Source: Chloroflexota bacterium (lineage in GTDB: Bacteria; Chloroflexota; Anaerolineae; Aggregatilineales; J027). Taken from it: 64,000 nucleotides of DNA. Positions 26,631 through 34,027 of this stretch are shown one piece after another. The stretch is from positions 62,001 to 126,000 of the forward strand of contig QMIT01000005.1 of NCBI GenBank assembly GCA_024434115.1, written 5' to 3'. The notes under the pieces are model-generated. The model saw nothing but the letters and a program-made list of their open reading frames with translations, did not search any database and was not told where the DNA came from. The translations under genes were made by a program, and so were the position numbers. How positions within the stretch are numbered: position 1 is the stretch's first letter; every line of letters begins with the position of its first letter.

Positions 26631-26735
26631 ATGATTCAAAGTCGTCAATTGACCAACCGCCATAAACTGATATTTACGCTGGCCCTGCTGATTTTGGCAC
26701 TGCTGTTCACCCAGATTTTGCTGCTGCGGGCCTAG
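26631..26735 (+). CDS. 34-residue single-span membrane protein
   Basis: A small open frame starting MIQSRQLTNRHK, with AGAGGA eight bases upstream. A basic N-terminus is followed by one membrane segment, LIFTLALLILALLFTQILLL, ending in RA. The stop is 5 bases from the end of the convergent MerR gene. Size, ribosome site and the charge pattern support a real small membrane protein. Its role is unknown. Confidence 0.5.
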   Translation: MIQSRQLTNRHKLIFTLALLILALLFTQILLLRA

Positions 26736-26739
26736 CCGA

Positions 26740-27141
26740 TTAGGGCTGCGGGATGGGGTGGCGCTGGGCGGTCAGCACAATACATTCGGCAAGGCTGGCA
26801 TCATCACAATTCATGATGTCCTCCAACAGCCGTTTCATATTCTGGATATTGTGCAGCAAGGCGTCCATTTCTTTGAGTTTGCGATTCACCAACTCGTGCC
26901 ACCCCGCCGCACCCCCAGCATTGAGGACATTGTTGAGCAAGACCCCGACCTCTGCCAGCGAAAAACCTGCCTGTTGTCCGGTCTGAATGAGGGCCAAGCG
27001 TTGCAGCACGGTTTCGTCATATTGCCGCCGTCCGCCGACACGCCGCGTCGGGTGTATCAATCCAATTTCTTCATAATAGCGCAGGGTGGATGGAGGAAGA
27101 CCTGTCTGTCGCGTGACTTCACTGATGCTGATTTCCGCCAT
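26740..27141 (-). CDS. MerR family transcriptional regulator
   Basis: A 133-aa regulator from MAEISISEVTRQTGLPPSTL. The start at 27141 has AGAGG upstream; the longer frame lacks support. The N-terminal winged helix is typical: RYYEEIGLIHPTRRVGGRRQ and LALIQTGQQAGFSLAEV. A dimer coiled coil follows (LVNRKLKEMDALLHNIQNM). The C-terminal tail has two Cys in NCDDASLAECIV, eight residues apart, which could sense thiol oxidation or metal. It is divergent from a thioredoxin gene, whose promoter has the 19-bp spacer that MerR proteins act on. Confidence 0.87.
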   Translation of the reverse strand: MAEISISEVTRQTGLPPSTLRYYEEIGLIHPTRRVGGRRQYDETVLQRLALIQTGQQAGFSLAEVGVLLNNVLNAGGAAGWHELVNRKLKEMDALLHNIQNMKRLLEDIMNCDDASLAECIVLTAQRHPIPQP

Positions 27142-27155
27142 TGAAAATTGACCTC

Positions 27156-27186
27156 TTGACTTCAAGTACACTTGAGTTGCTACCCT
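27156..27186 (+). promoter_or_regulatory. MerR-controlled promoter of thioredoxin gene
   Basis: A TTGACT -35 box (27156-27161) and TACCCT -10 box (27181-27186) are separated by 19 bp instead of 17. Inside the spacer lies the inverted repeat TCAAG-TACA-CTTGA (27162-27175). This is the classic layout for activation by MerR-type DNA distortion. Confidence 0.75.
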
Positions 27187-27238
27187 AATAGATGGTTTCA
27201 ACTCGCAAAATCATTCGTTGTCGAAAGGAATACGGATC

Positions 27239-27580
27239 ATGGGCCACCTCACATTTGAAGCCACCGAACAAAATTTTGGGTCGCAGGTCATGGAATCGAG
27301 CCTGCCCGTACTGATTGAATTTACCGCCGATTGGTGTCCACCCTGTAAGATGCTTGCCCCCATCGTGCATGAAATCGCCCATAAATATGAGGGCAAATTG
27401 CGCGTTGGCATGTTAAATAGTGACGACAATCAAACGATTGTGCAGCAGTATGGGGTGATGGGTCTGCCCACCCTGATTCTATTCGAAAATGGCGCACCCG
27501 TTGAGCGCATTGTCGGGTTTGTGCCCCGCGAACGGATTGAGGCCAAAGTCCTGCCGCATCTGGCAGTGGAAAACGCCTGA
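27239..27580 (+). CDS. trxA: thioredoxin
   Basis: A 113-aa thioredoxin from MGHLTFEATEQNFG, with AAAGGA upstream of the ATG at 27239. The redox centre is C33 and C36 in FTADWCPPCKML; the PP dipeptide replaces the usual GP, which should shift the redox potential. A cis-Pro loop is seen in GVMGLPTLILFENG. It reduces protein disulfides in the cytoplasm. Divergence from a MerR gene and a 19-bp spacer promoter indicate induction by the signal that MerR senses, likely oxidative or disulfide stress. Confidence 0.9.
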   Translation: MGHLTFEATEQNFGSQVMESSLPVLIEFTADWCPPCKMLAPIVHEIAHKYEGKLRVGMLNSDDNQTIVQQYGVMGLPTLILFENGAPVERIVGFVPRERIEAKVLPHLAVENA

Positions 27581-27669
27581 AAATTTTCATCGGGGATACA
27601 GCGGGTGTTGTATCCCCATGCGCGGTAAAATTAGGGTATGCACTCAATTAGCTAATCGGTGTAATATGC

Positions 27670-27735
27670 TGGTGTAGCTGCCACACGGGCGATGATGGCG
27701 ATTTTGTGCCTATCGCTTGATAGCCTATTTTCACT
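27670..27735. repeat. island repeat, copy 1 (diverged)
   Basis: Contains GCGATG ... GATTTTGTGCC ... TATCGC (stem 27689-27716). It aligns with the better preserved copies at 28869 and 29588, but only over their middle. It lies directly upstream of the first island gene. Confidence 0.65.
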
Positions 27736-27759
27736 GACTCGAAATTTGAGAATAAAGAG

Positions 27760-28809
27760 ATGAAAAAGTCACACATTCGAATAATAATAAGTGGTGTACT
27801 TGTATCGTTTTGGATATTCTTTCTCGCTAGTCGTCTACTTCAAAATGTTAAATCCGATGATTATGACTGCGTCCGAGAAGTTGCTGATCCGCGAATTGTT
27901 CTGTCTAGTGACAGAATGATTGATAACCTTTGGAATCTAAAAATCCGAATCTCAAATGCTGCAAAGCCGGGATCCTATGTAGTTGAAGATGACGGACTAC
28001 TCATCTTGTCGGATTCAGCTTGTCACAAGGTTGTGGCTTTTGACCTATTGACAGGAAATATAGTTTGGGAAAAGGATTTGGCGGGCGATGTTATTGTCGT
28101 TGACCCAAATCGAGATGATACGATTTATGTCTTGGTTGGAAATGGCTCTCAAAGGCAAATTTGGGCGCTCAATTCCTTGACCGGTTTGAATTTGTGGAAA
28201 AATGATTCTTTAGATGGGCAGCGGGTTGGCCTAGTTTTTCAAGTTGATCCTAATGGTCAAATTTCATTGTATAATCGCCAGTCAACACTTTATTTTCTTA
28301 ATGATCAAACTGGTCAATTTGAGAAAATAATCGAAGTTCCTGACGAGACCTTGACTTATTACGATGGAATTCTCTTGGAACAAAATGGCGCTGCACTTGA
28401 AGCAAAGGCTGTTGATAGTGGGGAAAGCCTTTGGGTTTGGGAAGATTGGGAATGGTCATCAAATCTGAGAATCGAACCTGTTATTAGAGACAATTTGATT
28501 TTTGTCGAAAATGCAGGCAAATTGGCCGTGATTGACTTAATATCCGGAAAACTGCTTTGGAAATTTGACGAAGAATTGATTGCTTCTACCCTCGCCTTTG
28601 ATAGTGAAAAAATATATTTTCTGTCACATTCGAATAAGTTAGTTACGCTCGATCTTGAAACAGGAAACATCGTTTATACAGTGCAGTTTGAACAGCCAAG
28701 TGAAACAGAATACGATTCACTCGAAGATAGTTATGTTATTGTAAATGAAAACGTGGTAGGTATGTACTTTCAAGATACTCAAGTTCTTTCTGTACTTGAG
28801 GTCAACTAA
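27760..28809 (+). CDS. PQQ-like beta-propeller protein, membrane-anchored
   Basis: A 349-aa protein with an N-terminal signal anchor (IIISGVLVSFWIFFLASRLL). The rest shows repeated propeller blades of the PQQ-enzyme type: VVAFDLLTGNIVWEKDLAG, IWALNSLTGLNLWKN, LAVIDLISGKLLWKFDEE and LVTLDLETGNIVYTVQF. Each has D-xxTG-xxxW. No cofactor or active-site residues of a dehydrogenase are visible, so it is likely a structural or binding protein outside the cell. The coding region is clearly more AT-rich than the flanks and uses A/T-ending codons, a sign of recent transfer. Confidence 0.75.
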   Translation: MKKSHIRIIISGVLVSFWIFFLASRLLQNVKSDDYDCVREVADPRIVLSSDRMIDNLWNLKIRISNAAKPGSYVVEDDGLLILSDSACHKVVAFDLLTGNIVWEKDLAGDVIVVDPNRDDTIYVLVGNGSQRQIWALNSLTGLNLWKNDSLDGQRVGLVFQVDPNGQISLYNRQSTLYFLNDQTGQFEKIIEVPDETLTYYDGILLEQNGAALEAKAVDSGESLWVWEDWEWSSNLRIEPVIRDNLIFVENAGKLAVIDLISGKLLWKFDEELIASTLAFDSEKIYFLSHSNKLVTLDLETGNIVYTVQFEQPSETEYDSLEDSYVIVNENVVGMYFQDTQVLSVLEVN

Positions 28810-28817
28810 TACGTGCC

Positions 28818-28863
28818 GGGTGCGCGATTCAACCCACCGCAATTGCCCCCAGACTCACCCCGA
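28818..28863. repeat. 46-bp duplication of the HEAT-gene 3' end
   Basis: Identical at 44 of 46 positions to 30411-30456, which encodes the last codons and stop of the minus-strand HEAT-repeat gene. The two copies are in direct orientation and bracket a segment of 1.55 kb. Confidence 0.85.
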
Positions 28864-28868
28864 AATTT

Positions 28869-28983
28869 GCCAGACGCCTACCGGATGCGCTACGATTTTT
28901 GTTCCCATGCGAGCGATGATAGCAATTTTGTGCCCATCGCTTGATGCTCTATTGTTCATCGGCTCGATTTCGGGGGATGGCTA
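28869..28983. repeat. island repeat, copy 2
   Basis: About 115 bp, starting GCCAGACGCCTACCGGATGC. It contains stem AGCGATG / CATCGCT (28912-28941) with ATTTTGTGCC in the loop, and ends GGGGATGGCTA. It precedes the second island gene. Confidence 0.85.
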
Positions 28984-29059
28984 TCCCTTAATTGTAAATG
29001 GTCAAACATCAGTCTCATAATGTTTTGAGCCATGTTAAGCACTATAAGAGGAATTAAAA

Positions 29060-29470
29060 GTGCCAACAATTAGATACTTTGACCTTAAAAAAAAGGCGCA
29101 TATGGATATTTTAGACCCATCGCCTCAAGATATACGACACCGTATAAATGCCCTAGGCCGAAAGAAAGAACATCATTTTGGTGTAAATACGTCAGTTGGT
29201 TATTTGGGCATTAATGAGGCTAGTGATGGTCGGGTTTTGGTTACCTTTAGCCATCATGGTAAAGGTGCAATCTTGCTTGATCCTAGTTATCCAGAAGATA
29301 GCAGGAAAATCAAAATAGTAGGGGATCTCGAGGGTGGCCCAAGAAGTATTAGGCAAACTATTACTAAAGAAAAAGCCTATGAAGTGGCTGTTTATTTACT
29401 AGAGAATGAGAAGCTCCCCAAAGGGTTAAGTTGGTTAGGAAATCTAGATAAGCCTTCTGAACAAGACTGA
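29060..29470 (+). CDS. hypothetical protein, 136 aa, possible immunity-type protein
   Basis: The start is GTG at 29060, with AGAGGAA seven bases upstream. It encodes a small soluble protein, AT-rich like its neighbours. It is beta-rich in the centre (VGYLGINEASDGRVLVTFSH) and helical at the C-terminus (TKEKAYEVAVYLLENEK). The layout recalls small immunity proteins of polymorphic toxin systems, partly because a SUKH-like gene follows, but no family match is certain. It lies inside the segment between the 46-bp direct repeats. Confidence 0.55.
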   Translation: MPTIRYFDLKKKAHMDILDPSPQDIRHRINALGRKKEHHFGVNTSVGYLGINEASDGRVLVTFSHHGKGAILLDPSYPEDSRKIKIVGDLEGGPRSIRQTITKEKAYEVAVYLLENEKLPKGLSWLGNLDKPSEQD

Positions 29471-29587
29471 GCCTCCTTAATCATTGGCAAAATAGTTTTT
29501 GCGGATAATTCGGCATAGCAGCCTTATTCCTGATATAAATATAGGGTAGCAAATCGGATCAGCACTATTATATGGGAAGTTTAGTGG

Positions 29588-29700
29588 GCCAGACGCCTGC
29601 CGGATGCGCTGAGGTTTTGCTGCCACGCGAGCGATGAAGTGGATTTTGTGCCCATCGCGTGATGCTCTATTTTTCATCGGCTAGATTTTTTGGGATGGCT
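29588..29700. repeat. island repeat, copy 3
   Basis: About 113 bp, starting GCCAGACGCCTGCCGGATGC. Stem GCGATG / CATCGC (29631-29658) has the same ATTTTGTGCC loop, and the copy ends GGGATGGCTA. It runs up to the start of the third island gene and supplies its ribosome site. Confidence 0.85.
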
Positions 29701-29705
29701 ACCAA

Positions 29706-30290
29706 ATGATGGATGTCAAAAATGCTGCTGTGAGGCTTAAATCCACTTTGGAGGCTTTCGGAAGAAAAGACAAATTTGGTTCGCTAGATGACAAGGCGCT
29801 TGGATTGATCAAACTGAGCTTGCCGATTTCACCAGAAATGATTGCTTGGTATGAGGCGGCGGCCCCGGTTGATGTCGAAGTTCCGTGGACGGGAAACCCG
29901 CTAACTCTGTATAATCCCACGCAACTTGTGAAATGTCAGGGAGGATACAGATGGCAACTAAATCATCCTGAAAATCTGTTTCCTGAATGGGACAAGAATT
30001 GGATTGTTATCGGAGGTCTCGGACATGCGGCAGTCATTGCTCACACGGATGCACCCGATACAATGATTTCAATGGCGTTACATGGTACCATTACTTGGAA
30101 TCCTCAAATGGTTGCTTCGTCATTGGCGGTTTTTCTTGAGATGTTGTCCATTTGGGTACGCGGAGTTGGTACCTATGATAGGTTTGAACTAGGGGAAAAA
30201 TTGGAGGATATTTGGGCAGGCGTAGCCCCTGCGTTATCAGAGATTCTTGATACCGAACAAATAAAAACATTTAGGTTATTTTTAGAATAA
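29706..30290 (+). CDS. SMI1/KNR4 (SUKH)-like protein
   Basis: A 194-aa soluble protein. The order of motifs matches the SUKH superfamily: LPISPEMIAWYEAAAPVDV (the 'LPxxYxxfL' helix), LTLYNPTQLVKCQGGYRW, WDKNWIVIGGLGHAAVIAH (the 'wlviGdxgGg' strand), and a C-terminal helix with FLEML. SUKH proteins in bacteria often neutralise secreted nuclease toxins. No toxin gene is adjacent, so an orphan immunity gene is a fair guess. ATG codons at 29706 and 29709 are equivalent. The gene is AT-rich and sits in the repeat-bounded island. Confidence 0.65.
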   Translation: MMDVKNAAVRLKSTLEAFGRKDKFGSLDDKALGLIKLSLPISPEMIAWYEAAAPVDVEVPWTGNPLTLYNPTQLVKCQGGYRWQLNHPENLFPEWDKNWIVIGGLGHAAVIAHTDAPDTMISMALHGTITWNPQMVASSLAVFLEMLSIWVRGVGTYDRFELGEKLEDIWAGVAPALSEILDTEQIKTFRLFLE

Positions 30291-30331
30291 AATTATAGAA
30301 ACCTTCTCCAAAGTTGCTTCAAAAAGAGCCA

Positions 30332-30368
30332 GAGTTTTCCCATAGATGGAGGGGCTAGAGGAAAACTC
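30332..30368. terminator. inverted repeat between SUKH-like and HEAT genes
   Basis: Perfect 9-bp arms GAGTTTTCC (30332-30340) and GGAAAACTC (30360-30368). It lies between convergent genes, so a terminator role is plausible despite the 19-base loop. Confidence 0.45.
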
Positions 30369-30421
30369 GCACGAAACCAGATTCGGTTTAATGGCAACCT
30401 GTTACGGGCAGGGCGCGCGAT

Positions 30422-31420
30422 TCAACCCACCGCAATCGCCCCCAGACTCACCCCGATACTCATCATCTGCGCCTTTAAGACCTCATCGGCTTCGGCGGCG
30501 ACGGCCTGCTCCAAAATCTCGGTAGCGCGGGGGTGTTTAATCCACGCCAGCAGATACGTCGTTTGCAAACGTACCCTCTCCGATTCATCATGGCTGCAAT
30601 CGGCAAGGGCTTCCAAGATTTTTTCGCAATATGCGCTGGTTTCAATACTGACCCCCACATAATTGCAGGCGTGGAGCAAACCGCGCAATCGGGCATGGCG
30701 ATAGAGGCCGCTGCTCTGCTGAATCAAATCGGCTACCTCACCCAAAATCCCATCCGCCAATAGTTCCACCAAACTCTGCATGGCATCATATTGCACATCG
30801 GGGTCGGGGTCGTTTAATAGCGCCTTCCGCACGACTGCCGCCGCTTCATGGGTCTGATTCGCCCCCAACGATTCCAATGCCCGTCCACGCACCATCGGGT
30901 CAATCGCGTTGAGGGTCAATTCCAAAACGGGCACGGCATCGGGCGTGGTGCGTTTGCGGAGACCAATCGCCGCCGCTTGCAACACATCATCTGCTTCGTC
31001 CACCAGCACCTCACTGAGCAGTTGCAGAGCCGGGGCGCTGCCGATATTACACAGGGTATAGACCGCCCCTTCGCGCACACGGGCATCGGCGTCCTGCAAG
31101 GCTTTGCGTAACATCGGCTCGGCGACAAACCACGAAAAGCCATCCAGATGACGGGCCACGCTCGTTCGGACAGGGGCATCCGGGTGATTCAACGCCTGCT
31201 CCATAATCAGCCGTGCTTCACGATCCCCCCGCTGACTGAGCATGGTCGCGGCATGATAGCGCAGATTGAAATTTTCGTGCTGCAACATTTCCGCCGCCGC
31301 CTCCAACGAAATCGCGCCGGGGGGCAGATTGGTCAACAGGGTCGCCAGTCGTCGCGGAGAAAGTCGCCACGCCCGTCCCCGGTCACGCCGCATCAACATG
31401 GGTTCTGAACCTGTGGTCAT
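30422..31420 (-). CDS. HEAT-repeat protein
   Basis: A 332-aa helical repeat scaffold with about eight HEAT/PBS-lyase-like units. Examples are AAEMLQHENFNLRYHAATML, HPDAPVRTSVARHL, DADARVREGAVYTLCNIG and DPDPDVQYDAMQSLVEL, each with the D-x-VR turn. The N-terminus is basic. Such proteins bind partners and have no enzyme activity of their own. It is downstream of, and on the same strand as, the Hsp70-like gene region, but a 270-bp gap with repeats separates them. Its final 46 bp are duplicated at 28818. Confidence 0.8.
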   Translation of the reverse strand: MTTGSEPMLMRRDRGRAWRLSPRRLATLLTNLPPGAISLEAAAEMLQHENFNLRYHAATMLSQRGDREARLIMEQALNHPDAPVRTSVARHLDGFSWFVAEPMLRKALQDADARVREGAVYTLCNIGSAPALQLLSEVLVDEADDVLQAAAIGLRKRTTPDAVPVLELTLNAIDPMVRGRALESLGANQTHEAAAVVRKALLNDPDPDVQYDAMQSLVELLADGILGEVADLIQQSSGLYRHARLRGLLHACNYVGVSIETSAYCEKILEALADCSHDESERVRLQTTYLLAWIKHPRATEILEQAVAAEADEVLKAQMMSIGVSLGAIAVG

Positions 31421-31508
31421 TTTTGTTTATCCTTTCCATACCACCGACTGAACTCGGCGGCTATCGCTGCTCTATTGCGAAGTCCCAATGCGGGCAAATC
31501 TGAGACAT

Positions 31509-31540
31509 GCCCCTACGATTGACAACGGGCTTGTAGGGGC
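31509..31540. repeat. inverted repeat in the HEAT-Hsp70 gap
   Basis: GCCCCTAC (31509-31516) and GTAGGGGC (31533-31540). Together with the family 3 repeat at 31632 it fills the 270-bp gap, where no gene is seen. Confidence 0.5.
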
Positions 31541-31631
31541 GTGGTCTATGACCCGCCCTGCCTTTGAAACCTAACCTTGCAACAGACCACCAAATCAAGT
31601 CCACTAACATAGGGCCAGTTGATGAATAAGT

Positions 31632-31686
31632 CAGTCCCCTTCAGGGGAGTTCTCAACAATAGCCTGCGAGTTTACTCGTAGGCGAC
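31632..31686. repeat. double-hairpin repeat family 3 (copy 2 of 2)
   Basis: CCCCT-TC-AGGGG, then AGTTCTCAACAATA, then GCCT-G-CGAG-TTTA-CTCG-T-AGGC. Matches copy 1 at 25326 with compensating changes in the first stem. Confidence 0.75.
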
Positions 31687-31691
31687 CCACC

Positions 31692-33242
31692 TCAGCGCAC
31701 CAAACCCAACACTCGATCTTTAATCATCACCTTGCGCCGCTGCATATCCGTTACGGTAACATGCAACCGCCGTTCCGCATCTACCGAAAAGGCCGCTTTG
31801 ATACGCTCCTGCCCCACCTCTCCAACGGGTTTCAGCGGGATGGACAAGGGGTTATCAAGCGGCACTACCGCCAATTCCTCCGCCAGCGCCACCAATTCGC
31901 CGTCTTGCACATGGATGGTCACACCGGAGGATTGTTCGGGGTCAATCTCGCCAATCACCAATTCAAGTTGTTTTTGTTCGGGATGGGCCGCGCCTAAAAT
32001 GAGTTCAATCGGGCGGGTTGTGGGGATTTTCCAGCCAGCGGGTAAAATTTCATCATAGCGATGCTGGCCGTTTTCCAAATGACGCAGGCCATAGCTATGA
32101 ATCAGCGTGTCATCAATGCCCGCCCCCACCGCGATTTGCAGCGCCCCTTCGACAATCGCCGTAAACACCTTGCCCGTGTGCAGGGTCGCGTTCGGAAAAT
32201 AACGCCGCAAAATGGCTTGGACAGCGGGCATCAGCGACATGCCCCCGACCATCAATACATCTTTGAGGTGTTCGGCGAAAATTTCTTGCTGACGGGCCGT
32301 ATACAGCGTGCGTTCCAAAACCCGACTCACCGCCGCATCCATGCCATTTTCGAGCAACACACATTCCAAATCGCGCCGTGTAAGTGTGCGTTCATGTTCG
32401 ACCCCCGCCAACGTGAATTGCATCGAGGCCGATTCACTGTCAGACAAGGCGATTTTAGCACTTTCGCAGGCGGTTAGGAGGCTCTGATACCCGTCGGCGG
32501 TCTCATCAGAGCCTAGTTCGCGCAGGATATGGGCGGCAATCCAGCGGTCAACATCACTCCCACCGAGCGCCCCACCCGCTTTGGCAATCAATTTGGCTTC
32601 CCCGCCCCGCCGTAATCGGCTTAACCATCCGCCCGTGCTGGCCTTGTCTTTGGGCAATTGCACCAGCGAAACATCCAAAGTGCCGCCGCCAAAATCGAAC
32701 ACCAAGACCAGCGCATCCGGCTCAGTCACCGCATACCCAAGCGCCGCAGCGGTGGATTCATCCACCACGCGGATTTTCTCGAGGGGCAGACCGTTGACCC
32801 CCTCTTTGACGGTCTGCCGCAGCCAATCCAGATAGTCCTGAAAAGCGATAACGGGCACGGTCAGCACGATTTCATCAATCTCATGTTTAGGGAAAGGCAC
32901 ATTCCCTAAAACACGCTGGATAAAGGCACTGCCGATGGCCTTATCCGACCAAAGTTGATTATCGAGATAACGTGGTTCGGGGGCGGGCCGGACGACAATG
33001 CCGCGTTTGAAATTGCGAAACAGGCGGTGATCGGGCCGTTGATGCAACCCCGCCGCGATGACCTGTCCTCCCATTGGCGTGTCATGCAAGGCTGCCCCCT
33101 GCCCCATATACACCAGCGACGGCACAATCGCATTGGTGCTGATACTCAAATCGGGCAGATGCACCAAGTCGGGGTGATCGGTATCCCAATGGGCGATGAG
33201 GCTGTTGGTCGTGCCAAAATCGAAGGCGAGTTTGTGTCCCAT
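31692..33242 (-). CDS. Hsp70-family chaperone, short form
   Basis: A 516-aa relative of DnaK. The ATPase domain is complete: phosphate 1 loop LAFDFGTTNSLIA (5-17), connect region VDESTAAALGYA, phosphate 2 loop VFDFGGGTLDVSL, GGSDVDRWIA, and adenosine loop VLMVGGMSLMPAV. The substrate-binding part is a short beta domain ending SVDAERRLHVTVTD. The helical lid of DnaK (about 100 aa) and the EEVD-like tail are missing. Without DnaJ/GrpE genes nearby, it resembles specialised Hsp70s such as HscC. It is divergent from a PadR regulator, and three operator-like sites lie at its promoter. Confidence 0.88.
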   Translation of the reverse strand: MGHKLAFDFGTTNSLIAHWDTDHPDLVHLPDLSISTNAIVPSLVYMGQGAALHDTPMGGQVIAAGLHQRPDHRLFRNFKRGIVVRPAPEPRYLDNQLWSDKAIGSAFIQRVLGNVPFPKHEIDEIVLTVPVIAFQDYLDWLRQTVKEGVNGLPLEKIRVVDESTAAALGYAVTEPDALVLVFDFGGGTLDVSLVQLPKDKASTGGWLSRLRRGGEAKLIAKAGGALGGSDVDRWIAAHILRELGSDETADGYQSLLTACESAKIALSDSESASMQFTLAGVEHERTLTRRDLECVLLENGMDAAVSRVLERTLYTARQQEIFAEHLKDVLMVGGMSLMPAVQAILRRYFPNATLHTGKVFTAIVEGALQIAVGAGIDDTLIHSYGLRHLENGQHRYDEILPAGWKIPTTRPIELILGAAHPEQKQLELVIGEIDPEQSSGVTIHVQDGELVALAEELAVVPLDNPLSIPLKPVGEVGQERIKAAFSVDAERRLHVTVTDMQRRKVMIKDRVLGLVR

Positions 33243-33275
33243 AACGCACTCATGTTATACTACTTCACGATATAA

Positions 33276-33340
33276 TACGTTACGTTATACATCGCTGACG
33301 ATATATTACGTTTCGTAATCTCAGTATAGTACGATTCGTA
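33276..33340. promoter_or_regulatory. three TACG-N3-CGTA sites between Hsp70 and padR genes
   Basis: TACG-TTA-CGTT (33276-33286), ATTACG-TTT-CGTAAT (33305-33319, perfect) and TACG-ATT-CGTA (33330-33340). Centres are 31 and 23 bp apart. They lie 35-100 bases upstream of the Hsp70 start and are the only obvious operators near the PadR gene. Confidence 0.62.
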
Positions 33341-33407
33341 AGATGGCGTATAGGCCATTGGTACTAGCTTTGGTGATTGGCCTCATAACCGATCCGGATT
33401 CTGAACG

Positions 33408-33437
33408 AGATTCGCACGGCGGCTTCAACCCCGTGCC
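33408..33437. repeat. hairpin repeat family 2 (copy 2 of 6)
   Basis: GAGATTCGCACGGCGGC followed by TTCAACCCCGTG. Same stem-loop as the consensus, with a TTCA loop. Confidence 0.65.
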
Positions 33438-33469
33438 CACATAGGCTGGCAGTTGTTTTAGGCGGGGAT

Positions 33470-34027
33470 ATGACCAAAATTCACTTAGAGCGGGAACTCA
33501 CCACGCTGGAATTTGTGGTGCTGGGGTTCATTTCAGTCGAGCCGCAGTCGGGCTATAGCATCATCAGCACCCTAGAAACAGGTGTGCATCGCTGGAGTGC
33601 CAGCCCCGGCGCGATTTACCCGATTCTCAAGCGTCTTGAGCAATTGGGCTTGATTGAGGGCGAATTGGAAATCCCCAATGAGGCACGGGCACGCAAAATG
33701 TATCAGCTATCCCAACAGGGCGCGGCGATGCTCGACGAATGGCTGCTGGCCCCATTAACCAACCGCGAACTCTTGGAAGAACGCGACATCACCCTCTTAA
33801 AATTCCTGTTTGCCGAAAACCGCCTCTCGAAAACGCAGGTAATCGCATGGCTCAAGGCCTATCAGGAAGGTACAGCGCACTATAAAGCCGCCCGTGAAGC
33901 CTTTTTTGATGTCACCATCGCCCAAGCCACCCCCCATCAACGGCTGATCTGGGAGGCGACGTTGATGGACATCCAGATGCAAGAGCGCTGGATTGAAAAG
34001 GCGCTGGCACAATTTGGGGGAGATTAA
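33470..34027 (+). CDS. PadR family transcriptional regulator
   Basis: A 185-aa regulator with a GGCGGGGA site before its ATG. The N-terminal winged helix is typical of PadR: LEFVVLGFISVEPQSGYSII, SPGAIYPILKRLEQLGLIEG and the wing RARKMYQLSQQGAAML. The C-terminal helical dimer domain (about 95-180) matches the 'Vir_act_alpha_C' type. It is divergent from the Hsp70 gene and convergent with the chloride channel, whose stop it overlaps by 4 bases. It likely controls the Hsp70 gene and itself through the TACG-N3-CGTA sites. Confidence 0.87.
   Translation: MTKIHLERELTTLEFVVLGFISVEPQSGYSIISTLETGVHRWSASPGAIYPILKRLEQLGLIEGELEIPNEARARKMYQLSQQGAAMLDEWLLAPLTNRELLEERDITLLKFLFAENRLSKTQVIAWLKAYQEGTAHYKAAREAFFDVTIAQATPHQRLIWEATLMDIQMQERWIEKALAQFGGD

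Noticed and set aside
27660..29700. Island repeats as integron attC sites
   Set aside because: No core sites of the RYYYAAC/GTTRRRY type, no integrase, and the repeats precede the genes, not follow them.
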